Both the position numbers and the translations under genes were made by a program. The notes beneath the pieces are model-generated. The model did not search any database. It worked only from the letters and a program-made list of their open reading frames with translations, and had not been told where the DNA came from. Positions 8,876-17,282 of a stretch of 64,000 nucleotides of DNA are shown in pieces; the stretch's first letter is position 1, and each line of letters starts with the position of its first letter. Origin of the DNA: Streptomyces katrae (GTDB taxonomy: Bacteria; Actinomycetota; Actinomycetes; Streptomycetales; Streptomycetaceae); assembly GCF_000717655.1 (NCBI RefSeq), contig NZ_JNZY01000018.1, forward strand, positions 62,001 to 126,000, given 5' to 3'.

Positions 8876-9799
8876 TCAGGCCTGCTCGGCGTCGGCGGCC
8901 GGGGCCTCTGCGGCCGGGGCCTCTGCGGCCGGGGCCTCTGCGGCCGGGGCCTCGACAGCCTCGGCGGCCGGGGCCTCGACAGCGGCCTCGGCCGGAGCGG
9001 CCTCGGCGTCGTCGGCCTTCTTCTCGCCCTCGAGCAGGTCGCGCTCCCACTCGGCGAGCGGCTCGGCGGCGGCCTTCTCGCCCGGCTTCGAGTCACCGGT
9101 CGCAGCGCCGGAGCGGGCGATGAGGCCCTCGGCGACGGCGTCGGCGATCACGCGGGTGAGCAGGGTGACGGAACGGATCGCGTCGTCGTTGCCCGGGATC
9201 TTGTAGTCGACCTCGTCGGGGTCGCAGTTGGTGTCGAGGATCGCGACGACCGGGATGTGGAGCTTGCGCGCCTCACCGACGGCGATGTGCTCCTTCTTGG
9301 TGTCGACGATCCAGACGGCGCTGGGAACCTTCGACATCTCGCGGATACCACCGAGGGTCTTCTCCAGCTTGGTCTTCTCGCGGGAGAGGACCAGGAGCTC
9401 CTTCTTGGTGAGACCCGAGGCGGCGACGTCCTCGAAGTCGATCGCCTCAAGCTCCTTCAGACGCTGGAGGCGCTTGTAGACGGTGGAGAAGTTGGTGAGC
9501 ATGCCACCCAGCCAGCGCTGGTTGACGTACGGCATACCAACGCGCGTCGCCTGCTCGGCGATGGCCTCCTGGGCCTGCTTCTTGGTACCGACGAACATGA
9601 TGGAGCCGCCGTGGGCAACGGTCTCCTTGACGAACTCGTAGGCGCGGTCGATGTACGACAGCGACTGGAGCAGGTCGATGATGTAGATGCCGTTGCGCTC
9701 CGTGAAGATGAAGCGCTTCATCTTCGGGTTCCAGCGACGGGTCTGGTGACCGAAGTGGACGCCGCTTTCCAGCAGCTCCCGCATCGTAACGACGGCCAT
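8876..9799 (-). CDS. rpsB: 30S ribosomal protein S2
   Basis: Ribosomal protein S2 of 307 residues, starting [26 protein letters not shown] lies six bases before the ATG at 9799, which decides against the upstream in-frame ATG. Residues 1-230 are the S2 fold. The C-terminal 60 residues are an acidic Ala/Pro/Glu tail with repeats of AAEAP, typical of streptomycete S2 but absent from E. coli S2. The tail is encoded by a 15-bp tandem repeat described separately. Confidence 0.96.
   Translation of the reverse strand: MAVVTMRELLESGVHFGHQTRRWNPKMKRFIFTERNGIYIIDLLQSLSYIDRAYEFVKETVAHGGSIMFVGTKKQAQEAIAEQATRVGMPYVNQRWLGGMLTNFSTVYKRLQRLKELEAIDFEDVAASGLTKKELLVLSREKTKLEKTLGGIREMSKVPSAVWIVDTKKEHIAVGEARKLHIPVVAILDTNCDPDEVDYKIPGNDDAIRSVTLLTRVIADAVAEGLIARSGAATGDSKPGEKAAAEPLAEWERDLLEGEKKADDAEAAPAEAAVEAPAAEAVEAPAAEAPAAEAPAAEAPAADAEQA
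8896..8953. repeat. 15-bp tandem repeat inside the rpsB tail
   Basis: The unit CGGCCGGGGCCTCTG occurs three times head to tail (8896, 8911, 8926) and a fourth time almost complete at 8941. It encodes the pentapeptide AAEAP. The repeats are identical at DNA level, so copy number may vary between strains. Confidence 0.85.
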
Positions 9800-9981
9800 G
9801 GCCATCTCCTTGGTTTCTCGGTTTGGTTCCTGACGCCCCACCGCGCCCTGCCCCCGAGAAGGGGACCGAGAGACGCTTCCACCCGGCCTGAGCGGCTGGT
9901 GCTGGGGCGTGCGAAGTCGACCCGGTGACCCGGATCGCCGTAAGAAGTGTACGGGACCGGGCGGTATGCCAGGTGACGCCG

Positions 9982-10008
9982 TTGTCCACACCCGGCCGCT
10001 CGTCCACA
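9982..10008 (+). promoter_or_regulatory. Pair of DnaA-box-like sites between rpsB and the LytM-like gene
   Basis: TTGTCCACA (9982-9990), the preferred Streptomyces DnaA box, is followed 18 bases later by TCGTCCACA (10000-10008) in the same orientation. They lie in the divergent gap upstream of rpsB. Sequence match only; binding is inferred. Confidence 0.4.
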
Positions 10009-10049
10009 GGCGCGGTCACGCTGTGCGAGCCGGCGGCAACCTGGACGGC

Positions 10050-10517
10050 ATGACGACACTGCTGCTCACGCTGCTGCTGACCTTGACCCAGGCGCTCGCC
10101 CCGGGGATCCGGCCGCTGCCGCCCCCACTGGTGGTGGCCCGCTGGTGGGACCCGCCCCCGACCCCGTACGCGGCGGGGCACCGAGGGGTGGACCTGGCCG
10201 CCCCCGTGGGCGCGGAGCTCCGCGCGGTCGGACCGGGCCGGGTGCACTACGCGGGCCTGGTGGCCGGCCGCGGCGTCCTCTCCCTCACGCTCCCGGGCGG
10301 CCTGCGCACCACGTACGAACCGGTGCGGCCGCTGGTCGCGGAGGGCGAGGAGGTCACGGCGGGCCAGTTGGTCGCCGTCCTCACGGAAGGCACGCACTGC
10401 GGAAAGCCCTGTCTCCACTGGGGCCTCCTCTCAGGCACCACGTACCTGAACCCCCTGGCCCTGCTCCCCCACCCGACCCCGAGACTCCTGCCCCACTCCG
10501 GCCTGGCCGGCGCTTGA
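10050..10517 (+). CDS. Small exported LytM/M23-like protein, probably catalytically impaired
   Basis: The product of 155 residues starts MTTLLLTLLLTLTQALAPG, a hydrophobic N-terminus that would act as a signal peptide, so the protein is probably exported. The rest is an M23 (LytM) domain, a fold that cuts peptidoglycan cross-links. The first zinc ligands are present in HRGVD. The second motif, normally HxH, reads CLHW, so the first His is replaced by Cys while the zinc-ligand His is kept. Activity is therefore doubtful; such domains can serve as activators of other hydrolases. An upstream in-frame start exists at 9909, but it would remove the signal peptide. Confidence 0.8.
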   Translation: MTTLLLTLLLTLTQALAPGIRPLPPPLVVARWWDPPPTPYAAGHRGVDLAAPVGAELRAVGPGRVHYAGLVAGRGVLSLTLPGGLRTTYEPVRPLVAEGEEVTAGQLVAVLTEGTHCGKPCLHWGLLSGTTYLNPLALLPHPTPRLLPHSGLAGA

Positions 10518-10527
10518 GGCGAATCCG

Positions 10528-10612
10528 GCCCCGGGCGGCGCCCGGGGCAATTCCGGCCCCGCCGGCGTGTGAGGCGCGGGGGTCCGGGGAGAGGGGCCCC
10601 CGGGGGGGCCTC
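10528..10612. repeat. Terminator hairpin and GC-rich intergenic repeat after the LytM-like gene
   Basis: GCCCCGGG/CCCGGGGC (10528-10548) forms a tight hairpin just after the stop of the plus-strand gene. From about 10557 the DNA reads GCCGGCGTGTGAGGCGCGGG and then GGTCCGGGGAGAGGGGCC, a member of a repeat family that also occurs at 29689-29760 and inside smc at 44611-44676. It lies between two convergent genes. Confidence 0.6.
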
Positions 10613-11192
10613 AGCCCCGTACGCCCCGCAGGGCCATGGCCACGGCCGCCTCCGTCACGACGGTGGGGTCCTCGGCAGCACCGAGCTCGATGCGCCGGAC
10701 CGCAGCGTCCACCACACCCTGCAGCAGCATCGCGGCAAGCCGGGGCTGCTCATGCCCCAGGGCCCCGAGCGCCTCCACGATCATCGCCACGAGCCCCCCG
10801 TGCGCAGCACGGATCTTCTCCCGCGCCCCCGCGTCCAGCTCACTGGCCGAGATCGCCACCACCGCCCGGTGCCGCCGGTCCCCGACTAGCCCCAGCTGGC
10901 TCCGCACGTAGGCCTCGACCTTCGCCTCCGGCGACTGCGCCTGCTCCATCGCCGCCTCGATCTCGGCGGCCCAGACGGGGAAGTCCACGGCGCACAGCTC
11001 TTCGACCACGGCCGCGCGGGAGCGGAAGTACTCGTACACGGAGGACCGGGCGAGGCCCGTGCGCTCCGCCAGGGCGGGGAAGGTCAGCGCTTCCGTCCCG
11101 CCTTCGGACAACAGGGAGCGCGCAGCGTCCAGCAGGGCGCCGCGCTGCATCGACCGGTGCTCGGCCACGGAGGCCGCTCGAATCCTGGGCAC
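10611..11192 (-). CDS. TetR/AcrR-family transcriptional regulator
   Basis: A 193-residue repressor-type protein with an N-terminal TetR helix-turn-helix: residues 15-60 contain LLDAARSLLSEGGTEALTFP, ALAERTGLARSSVYEYFRSR and the following helix. The C-terminal ligand domain is helical and Ala-rich with no recognisable ligand motif. It lies 28 bases downstream of whiG in the same direction, so it may be read from the whiG transcript. No operator was identified. Confidence 0.88.
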   Translation of the reverse strand: MPRIRAASVAEHRSMQRGALLDAARSLLSEGGTEALTFPALAERTGLARSSVYEYFRSRAAVVEELCAVDFPVWAAEIEAAMEQAQSPEAKVEAYVRSQLGLVGDRRHRAVVAISASELDAGAREKIRAAHGGLVAMIVEALGALGHEQPRLAAMLLQGVVDAAVRRIELGAAEDPTVVTEAAVAMALRGVRG

Positions 11193-11220
11193 GCATCCAC
11201 TCTACGGAGGTGCCGCAAGC

Positions 11221-12057
11221 TCACCGGCCGACATCCGCCAGCTTGGCCCGCAGTTGGAGCACCGACTTGGTGTGGATCTGGCTGACCCTGCTCTCCGTGA
11301 CGCCCAGGACGTTGCCGATCTCGGCCAGCGTGAGGCCCTCGTAGTAGTAGAGCGTCACCACGGTCTTCTCCCGCTCCGGCAGGGTGTTGATGGCCCGGGC
11401 AAGGAGCCTGCGCAGCTCGCGGTCCTCGGCCACCTCGACCGGGTTGTCGGCGGCGGTGTCCTCCAGGGTGTCCATCAGCGAGAGGCGGTCGCCGCCCTCG
11501 CCGCCGACGTGCAGCAGCTCCTCCAGGGCGACCACGTTGGCGAGCGACAACTGGCTGAACACGGCGTGGAGTTCCTCCACGCCGATGCCCATCTCGCCGG
11601 CGACCTCGTGCTCGGTCGGGGTGCGGCGCAGCTGGGCTTCGAGCGTGGCGTAGGCCCGCTCCACGGCCCGCGCCTTCTGCCGGACCGAGCGCGGGATCCA
11701 GTCCAGCGCCCGCAGCTCGTCGATCATCGCGCCCCGGATCCGGGTGATCGCGTACGTCTCGAACTTGATGGACCGGTCGATGTCGAACTTCTCGATGGCG
11801 TCGATCAGCCCGAAGACCCCGGAGGAGACGAAGTCGGCCTGTTCGACATTGGGCGGCAGGCCCACGCTGACCCGGCCGGCCACGTACTTCACCAGGGGCG
11901 AGTAGTGCAGGATCAGCTGCTCCCGCAGCCGCTCGTCACCGCTTTCCTTGTACGAGCGCCACAGCACCTCGAGGGACGAGGGTGCGGTGGTCCGCACGCT
12001 GCCGCGGGCAGCGGGGGGCACCGCAGCGCGGTCAGACCCTGAGGTGTGCTGGGGCAT
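11221..12057 (-). CDS. whiG: Sporulation RNA polymerase sigma factor WhiG
   Basis: FliA-type sigma factor that starts sporulation of aerial hyphae in Streptomyces; known targets include whiH and whiI, and c-di-GMP-bound RsiG holds it inactive. The 278-residue protein has region 2 ([20 protein letters not shown], then [19 protein letters not shown]), region 3 ([16 protein letters not shown]) and region 4 with a helix-turn-helix ([20 protein letters not shown]). The start is ATG at 12057, giving MPQHTSGSD. It stands downstream of dprA after a gap of about 210 bases containing a hairpin. Confidence 0.96.
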   Translation of the reverse strand: MPQHTSGSDRAAVPPAARGSVRTTAPSSLEVLWRSYKESGDERLREQLILHYSPLVKYVAGRVSVGLPPNVEQADFVSSGVFGLIDAIEKFDIDRSIKFETYAITRIRGAMIDELRALDWIPRSVRQKARAVERAYATLEAQLRRTPTEHEVAGEMGIGVEELHAVFSQLSLANVVALEELLHVGGEGGDRLSLMDTLEDTAADNPVEVAEDRELRRLLARAINTLPEREKTVVTLYYYEGLTLAEIGNVLGVTESRVSQIHTKSVLQLRAKLADVGR

Positions 12058-12174
12058 GCTTCGCCTTTGCCGGAGCCGGATTCCTTGGGAGCGTAGCGTG
12101 ACGGAAGTGTCGCGGTGCGCGAAGAGTACGGGATCGCGCGTGGGCACCGGGGCGTCGTGACTCGCGCGGGAGAC

Positions 12175-12204
12175 CCGGGACCGGCGCCTGGCGCTCGGTC
12201 CCGG
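12175..12204 (-). terminator. Hairpin between dprA and whiG
   Basis: CCGGGACCG pairs with CGGTCCCGG and inside it GCGC pairs with GCGC. It lies about 65 bases after the dprA stop and 120 bases before whiG. It is a plausible dprA terminator. The rest of the gap (12058-12266) has a TTGACC at its dprA end but no clear -10 partner. Confidence 0.55.
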
Positions 12205-12266
12205 CAGCTGCCACCGGGAAGACCGCGTCTCTCATCGGCTTCACTCTTTCACCGGAACACCCCAGG

Positions 12267-13457
12267 TCAACGACCGCCTCGCCGGGTACCGCCGGTTTGT
12301 GTGCCTCCTTCAGGTGATTGTGTGGTCAACTGCCAGCCCTCGCCCTGCCGTTCGACGAACCCCAGAGAGTGAAGTTCGTACAGTCTGCCGATGACTTCAT
12401 CGGTGCCGGTGCCTGCTGCGAGGGCGACTTCGCCGGCGTGCACGAGCCGGCCGGCCGGGAGTGCTTCGAGCACGCGGGCGGTGTCCGGGTGCAGAAGGTC
12501 GCGGGCGAGCACCGGGCCGCGCCGCTCGGGAGCCAGCTCCCCCATGCCGCCGACCAGCTCGACGACCTCCGCGGCGTCCGTGACGAGCACCGCCTCGCCG
12601 CGCAGCAGTTCGTGCACTCCGCCGGAGAGCCCGCTGGTGGCCGGTCCGGGGATGCCCATGGTGAACCGCCCGAGCTGCTGGGCCCGCCGGGCCGTGACCA
12701 GGGAGCCGCTTCGGTGGGCCGCCTCGACCACGACGGTGCCCCGGGTGAGGGCGGCGATGACCCGGTTGCGCAGGACGAACCGGCTGGGGGTCGGGTGGCT
12801 GCCGGGCGGCAGCTCGCCCAGCACCAGCCCTTGGTCGGCGATCCGCCCGAGCAGCCCGGCATGACCGCGGGGGTAGGCGACGTCCACCCCGCAGGCGAGC
12901 ACCGCGGCCGTGGCGCCGCCCGAGGCGAGGGCGCCGCGATGGGCGGCGGCATCGACCCCGTACGCCGCCCCGGAGACCACCACCCAGCCCCGCTCGGCGA
13001 GCCCGGCGGCCAGGATCTGGGCCATGTGCGCGCCGTACGGGGTGCAGGCCCGGGCGCCGACCACGGCGACGGAACGCAGCGCCCACGTCCGCAGGTCCGG
13101 GCTGCCGCGGAGCCAGAGCCCGAGGGGCCGGGCGTCGCCAAGGTCGTCCAGCTGGGTCGGCCACTGCGCCGAGCCGGGGCAGACGAACCGGCCGCCGCTG
13201 CGGGCGGCGGTCGCCAGGTCCCGCCGCGGGTCGGCGAGCGCCGCCCGTCTGCGGTATCCGGCGAGCCGCTGCTCCCCCACCCCGGCCAGGGCCGCCGCCT
13301 CGGTGTCCGGCCCGGTCAGCAGCCGTATCAGCCCGACGGCGCCGTGCTCGCGCAGCCACCGTCCGCCGTGCTCGTCGCCGGGCTCCAGCACCCGGGTCAG
13401 CGCAGCCCGCGCCAACAGCTCCGCATCGAACCCCCCGGGCCCGGCGGATGTGCTCAT
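12267..13457 (-). CDS. dprA: DNA processing protein DprA (Smf)
   Basis: Single-strand DNA-binding protein that loads RecA on incoming DNA in transformable bacteria; in Streptomyces its role is unclear and may be general recombination. The 396-residue protein has the Rossmann-like core: VAVVGARACTPYG, SGAAYGVDAAAHRGAL, ACGVDVAYPRGH and RFVLRNRVIAALTRGTVV followed by EAAHRSGSL. A C-terminal winged-helix-like part follows. Its ATG overlaps the comM stop by four bases (ATGA), so yraN, comM and dprA are one coupled operon. Confidence 0.94.
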   Translation of the reverse strand: MSTSAGPGGFDAELLARAALTRVLEPGDEHGGRWLREHGAVGLIRLLTGPDTEAAALAGVGEQRLAGYRRRAALADPRRDLATAARSGGRFVCPGSAQWPTQLDDLGDARPLGLWLRGSPDLRTWALRSVAVVGARACTPYGAHMAQILAAGLAERGWVVVSGAAYGVDAAAHRGALASGGATAAVLACGVDVAYPRGHAGLLGRIADQGLVLGELPPGSHPTPSRFVLRNRVIAALTRGTVVVEAAHRSGSLVTARRAQQLGRFTMGIPGPATSGLSGGVHELLRGEAVLVTDAAEVVELVGGMGELAPERRGPVLARDLLHPDTARVLEALPAGRLVHAGEVALAAGTGTDEVIGRLYELHSLGFVERQGEGWQLTTQSPEGGTQTGGTRRGGR

Positions 13458-15088
13458 GAGCCGGCTCCCATCGCCAGGGCTGCGCCGCGGGCGATGCCGG
13501 TCCGCAGTTCCAGGGCCACGGCCACGTCGAGTGCCTCCGGGCGGTCCCGGGCCCGCAGGTCGGCCACGGTCCAGGCGACCCGCAGCACCCGGTCCAGCCC
13601 GCGGGCGGTGAGCAGCCCGCGCTCCAGATCCCGCTCGGCCTGCGCCAGAGCCCCGGGGGCCGCCTGCCAGCGCGTGCGCAGCTCGTGCCCGGGCACCTCG
13701 GCGTTGAGTCGCCAAGGGGTGTCGGCGAGCCGGGCCGCGGCGCGGTCCCGGGCCTCGCGCACCCGGTCGGCGACGGCCACCGTGGCCTCCCCGCGGCCGC
13801 CGCGCCCCAGCAGGTCGGAGCGGGTGACCGGCTCGACCTCCACCCGCAGGTCCACCCGGTCCAGCAGCGGCCCGGACAGCCGCGCCTGGTAACGGCGGAT
13901 CACCGATGCCGGGCATTCGCAGCCGGCGCCGTGCAGGGTGTGCCGCCCGCAGGGGCAGGGGTTCGCCGCGAGCACCATCAGGAATCTGGCCGGGAGCCGC
14001 ACCACCCCGGCGGCCCGGGCGATGACCACGTGCCCCGATTCGAGCGGCTGGCGCAGCGCGTCCAGCGCCTTGGTGCTGAACTCGGCCGCCTCGTCCAGAA
14101 ACAGCACACCCCGGTGGGCCAAGGAGACGGCCCCGGGCCGGGGCACCCCCGCTCCGCCGCCGACCAGGGACTGCATGGTCGCGGAATGGTGGGGCGCGCA
14201 GTACGGGGGCCGGGCGACGAGCGGTTCGCCGGGCGGCAGGATCCCGGCGACCGAGTGGACGGCGGTGACCTCCAGCGAGTCCTGCCGGGAGAGCGGCGGC
14301 AGGATCCAGGGGATCCGCTCTGCCAGCATCGTCTTGCCCGCTCCCGGCGGCCCGCTGAGGAAGAGGTGGTGGCCCCCGGAGGCCGCCACTTCCAGGGCCC
14401 GGCGGGCGCCGTGCTGCCCGGCGACATCGGAGAGGTCGGGGAAGTCCGCGGCCTCGCCCTCCCCGGGCCGGCGCTGGGAGATCCCGGTGCCCAGCCCGGC
14501 ACCGGGGACCACCAGCCCGGCGAGCATCGGGTCCGGCCGCCCCTGTGGGCCCGGTGCTTCCTCCTCGGGGACCTCTCCGTCGGTTAGGACGGCGATCAGC
14601 TGGCGCAGGCTGCGGACGCCGAGCACGCAGGCGTCGGGGACGAGCATGGCCTCGGCGGCGCACTGCTGCGGCACCACCACGTTCCGGTACCCGGCATCCG
14701 CTGCGGCGAGGACCGCCGGCAAGATGCCCCGCACCGGCCGTACCCGGCCGTCCAGTCCCAGTTCCCCGATGAGCACCAGGTCGGCGATCGCAGCCGGATC
14801 GACCACCTCGGCGGCGCCCAGCACGGCCGCCGCGACGGCCAGGTCGAAGCCGGCGCCGGATTTCGGTACGGAGGCCGGGCTGAGCCCGACGGTGAGCTTC
14901 TTCTGCGGCCATGCGGCGCCCGAGTTCACCACGGCGGCCCGCACCCGGTCCCGGCTCTCGACCAGGGTCTTGTCGGGCAGCCCCACCAGGGTGAAGGCGG
15001 CGAGCCCGGGCTCCAGGTCGGCCTGGACCTCCACCACCACGCCGTCGACGCCCACCAGGGCGACCGAACAGGCTCGTGCGAAGCCCAT
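13454..15088 (-). CDS. YifB/ComM-type AAA+ ATPase (Mg chelatase-like)
   Basis: A 544-residue hexameric AAA+ helicase family (ComM/YifB), which in naturally transformable bacteria drives branch migration at D-loops. The N-terminal Lon-protease-like domain (residues 1-180) starts [21 protein letters not shown]. The AAA+ module has Walker A GPPGAGKT and Walker B VLFLDEAAEF, and the Mg-chelatase C-terminal domain follows. A Cys-rich loop (CPCGRH...GCEC) after the arginine-finger area is typical of the family. The start at 15088 shares one base with the yraN stop. Confidence 0.93.
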   Translation of the reverse strand: MGFARACSVALVGVDGVVVEVQADLEPGLAAFTLVGLPDKTLVESRDRVRAAVVNSGAAWPQKKLTVGLSPASVPKSGAGFDLAVAAAVLGAAEVVDPAAIADLVLIGELGLDGRVRPVRGILPAVLAAADAGYRNVVVPQQCAAEAMLVPDACVLGVRSLRQLIAVLTDGEVPEEEAPGPQGRPDPMLAGLVVPGAGLGTGISQRRPGEGEAADFPDLSDVAGQHGARRALEVAASGGHHLFLSGPPGAGKTMLAERIPWILPPLSRQDSLEVTAVHSVAGILPPGEPLVARPPYCAPHHSATMQSLVGGGAGVPRPGAVSLAHRGVLFLDEAAEFSTKALDALRQPLESGHVVIARAAGVVRLPARFLMVLAANPCPCGRHTLHGAGCECPASVIRRYQARLSGPLLDRVDLRVEVEPVTRSDLLGRGGRGEATVAVADRVREARDRAAARLADTPWRLNAEVPGHELRTRWQAAPGALAQAERDLERGLLTARGLDRVLRVAWTVADLRARDRPEALDVAVALELRTGIARGAALAMGAGS

Positions 15089-15459
15089 CACGCCACCCCC
15101 CGGACGTGCTCCACCACGGGCGCACCGCGCCGCGGCAGCAGGACTCCCACGAGGTCGATGCGCACCCCGCCCGGGGGCGGTCCGCCGTGGTCGGCGAGCC
15201 ATCGGCCGGCGAGCCGGCGCAATCCCTCGGCCTTGCCGGGGCGGACGGCGGCCATGGGATGTTCGAACTCACCCGACCGGCGGGTCTTGACCTCGCACAC
15301 GACGAGGGCGTCCCCGTCCCGCGCGACGATGTCGATCTCCCCGCTGCGGCACCGCCAGTTCCGCGCGATCACGGTCATCCCGGCCTCGGCCAGCCGCCGC
15401 GCCGCGAGCTCCTCGCCGTACCGCCCCAATGCCTGCTGTGCCACGCCCTTCGCGTTCAT
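15088..15459 (-). CDS. YraN family putative nuclease
   Basis: A 123-residue protein of the YraN/UPF0102 family with a Holliday-junction-resolvase-like nuclease fold. The core is visible as [29 protein letters not shown] and VVCEVKTRR, giving the E-x(n)-D-x(n)-E-V-K pattern of PD-(D/E)XK nucleases. Biochemical function is not established for the family. It is the first gene of the yraN-comM-dprA cluster, which fits a DNA-processing role. Confidence 0.88.
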   Translation of the reverse strand: MNAKGVAQQALGRYGEELAARRLAEAGMTVIARNWRCRSGEIDIVARDGDALVVCEVKTRRSGEFEHPMAAVRPGKAEGLRRLAGRWLADHGGPPPGGVRIDLVGVLLPRRGAPVVEHVRGVA

Positions 15460-15504
15460 CCGGCACCACCTCCGGCACCGACGGTCCCGCGCCCCCGCCC
15501 ACCT

Positions 15505-15541
15505 TGTGGATCTTGGTGGACAACCCGGCCGTTGTGGACAA
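15505..15541 (-). promoter_or_regulatory. Cluster of DnaA-box-like sites upstream of yraN
   Basis: On the minus strand TTGTCCACA (15533-15541) is followed 18 bases away by TTGTCCACC (15515-15523) and then by AGATCCACA (15505-15513). The first matches the Streptomyces DnaA box exactly. The 18-base spacing equals that of the pair near 9982. Confidence 0.4.
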
Positions 15542-15568
15542 CCCCGTCACCCTCCCGGGTGAGGGGAA

Positions 15569-15877
15569 TCAGCTGCCGGGCAGTTCGAGGTCGCTCTTGT
15601 TGAGCTCCTCGATGTTCACGTCCTTGAAGGTCAGCACCCGCACCTGCTTGACGAAACGCGCAGGCCGGTACATGTCCCACACCCAGGCGTCGGCCATCGT
15701 GACCTCGAAGAACACCTCCCCCTGGACCGAGTGCACCTGCATCTCGTAGTCGTTCGTGAGGTAGAACCGACGTTCGGTCTCGATCACGTACTTGAACAGC
15801 CCGACGACGTCGCGGTACTCGCGATAGAGCTTCAGCTCCATCTCGGTCTCGTACTTCTCGAGGTCCTCGGCGCTCAT
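15569..15877 (-). CDS. DUF2469 family protein
   Basis: A 102-residue soluble acidic protein conserved in actinobacteria, starting MSAEDLEKYETEMELKLYRE and containing WVWDMYRPARFVKQVRV. Function unknown. GGGGA lies seven bases before the ATG at 15877. It sits between the NUDIX gene and yraN, in the same order as in other streptomycetes. No membrane segment or metal-binding motif is apparent. Confidence 0.88.
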   Translation of the reverse strand: MSAEDLEKYETEMELKLYREYRDVVGLFKYVIETERRFYLTNDYEMQVHSVQGEVFFEVTMADAWVWDMYRPARFVKQVRVLTFKDVNIEELNKSDLELPGS

Positions 15878-15932
15878 GGCATGTTCCCCTTCAGCCGTGC
15901 GTCCCCCTATTGTGCGCCAGGCCCGTGCGCCC

Positions 15933-16439
15933 CTAAACGATTTCCGGGGCCAGGGCCACCGGCGCACCCGGAGGACCGTCGTCGAGCAGCGTACGGAGCA
16001 GCTCGGCGAGTCTGGTCGGGTACACCGTCTCATGGGCCGCGAGAAGTTCCTCGGAGGTCCACCACCTGGCACCGGCGACGCTGCGCCGCTCCAGCTCGGT
16101 GAGCCCGCCCATTTCGGTCCGCGTCTGGGCGGTCCGGGCCAGGTAGTACCACTCGTCCTGCTCCCAGCGCCGCCCGTCGAACGGGAAGGAGCAGTACCGG
16201 TGCCACAGCACCGGCCCCAGTTCCACCTCGGTGATGCCGGTCTCCTCGGCGAGCTCCCGCAGCGCGGCCTGCTCCCGGGTCTCGGCGCCCTCGAGCCCGC
16301 CGCCCGGGGTGAACCACCACTGGTCGGCCGGGTCGTCCGGCTCGAAGCCGTGCAGCAGCAGGATCCGGTCCGCGGGGTCCAGCAGGATCACCCGTGACAC
16401 CTTGCGGGGGCCGTGTCCGGCGGCCGCGTCAGCGGGCAC
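15933..16439 (-). CDS. NUDIX hydrolase
   Basis: A 168-residue pyrophosphohydrolase of the NUDIX superfamily. The full NUDIX box is present at residues 48-70: G-x5-E-x7-REL-x-EE-x-GI, within GGLEGAETREQAAL and RELAEETGI. Substrate cannot be told from sequence. The gene overlaps the end of sipZ by 11 bases. In S. lividans sipZ heads an operon with three further unrelated genes, and this gene with its neighbours fits that description. Confidence 0.92.
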   Translation of the reverse strand: MPADAAAGHGPRKVSRVILLDPADRILLLHGFEPDDPADQWWFTPGGGLEGAETREQAALRELAEETGITEVELGPVLWHRYCSFPFDGRRWEQDEWYYLARTAQTRTEMGGLTELERRSVAGARWWTSEELLAAHETVYPTRLAELLRTLLDDGPPGAPVALAPEIV

Positions 16440-17238
16440 CGGCCGGCTCCCGCCGCCGCCCGCGCCCCAGGACCCGTACGACGGGTCCGTACGCGGCCCC
16501 CAGCACCACCAGGGCGGCTCCGGCCAGCACCGCGGCCAGCTGGAGGCGCAGCGGCCCCGGCTGCGAGGTTCCGCCGGGCAGCGAGGCGTACGTGCCGGGC
16601 CGCTCGAGCATCGTCATCGAGGGCCAGGCGAGGGCGTCGACCCGGGCGTGGACCGCCGAGCGGGCCACGGTGCCCTGGCCGGCCTCCTGGAGGTGGGCGC
16701 GGGAGTCGAGCGAGGCGGACCGCCGGTCGCCCAGCAGGAAGAGGTTGCCCTCGGGCACGGTCACCTCGAACGGCGTGTCGGAGGCCACGCCCAAGCCGGT
16801 GCCGGTGCCCGTGCCCGCGGCAGCGCCCGCCTCTGGCTTGGTGTGCTCGATGTAGGGCTCGTCGAGCTCCTTGCCGTTCACCGTGAGCCGCCCGCCCTCG
16901 CCGCAGCACTTCACGGTGTCGCCGCCGATGCCGACGACCCGCTTGACCATGGGCGAGTCACTCCACATGGAATCAGTGAACACGACCACGTCTCCGCGCC
17001 GCACCTCACCGCCGTCGATCCGCTGTGCGAGCACCCGGTCGCCCGGGTTCACCGTCGGCATCATCGAGTCGGTCGGCACCGTGTACGGCTGGTAGACGAG
17101 CGCCCCCCACACGAAGGCGCCCAGGAAGAGCACAAAGCCGACGGCCACGGCGACTCCCGACAGCACATGGCCGAGACCGCCGCGGCCGTCCTTGCCACCG
17201 CGTATTCCTTCGGTACCGCTTTCCTGCGTTCCGCCCAT
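16429..17238 (-). CDS. sipZ: Type I signal peptidase SipZ
   Basis: Membrane serine protease that removes signal peptides from exported proteins. The 269-residue chain has an N-terminal membrane anchor (residues 23-46), the nucleophile Ser in TVPTDSMMPT, the general-base Lys in VKRVVGIGGD, the box near VTVPEGNLFLLGDRR, and a second hydrophobic anchor near the C-terminus (AAVLAGAALVVLGAAY). The start is ATG at 17238. It is fourth in the cluster of four Sip genes; the letter follows the S. lividans order. Confidence 0.88.
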   Translation of the reverse strand: MGGTQESGTEGIRGGKDGRGGLGHVLSGVAVAVGFVLFLGAFVWGALVYQPYTVPTDSMMPTVNPGDRVLAQRIDGGEVRRGDVVVFTDSMWSDSPMVKRVVGIGGDTVKCCGEGGRLTVNGKELDEPYIEHTKPEAGAAAGTGTGTGLGVASDTPFEVTVPEGNLFLLGDRRSASLDSRAHLQEAGQGTVARSAVHARVDALAWPSMTMLERPGTYASLPGGTSQPGPLRLQLAAVLAGAALVVLGAAYGPVVRVLGRGRRREPAGAR

Positions 17239-17282
17239 TGCAGCGCCCCCACACTTCCGGGATCGACGACCTGGGCGGCACC

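Noticed and set aside
8896..8960. CRISPR-like array
   Set aside because: The 15-bp units are directly adjacent without spacers and are in frame with rpsB.
10611..12057. TetR gene and whiG as a developmental cluster
   Set aside because: The TetR-type gene has no recognised link to sporulation; the 28-base gap supports only possible co-transcription.
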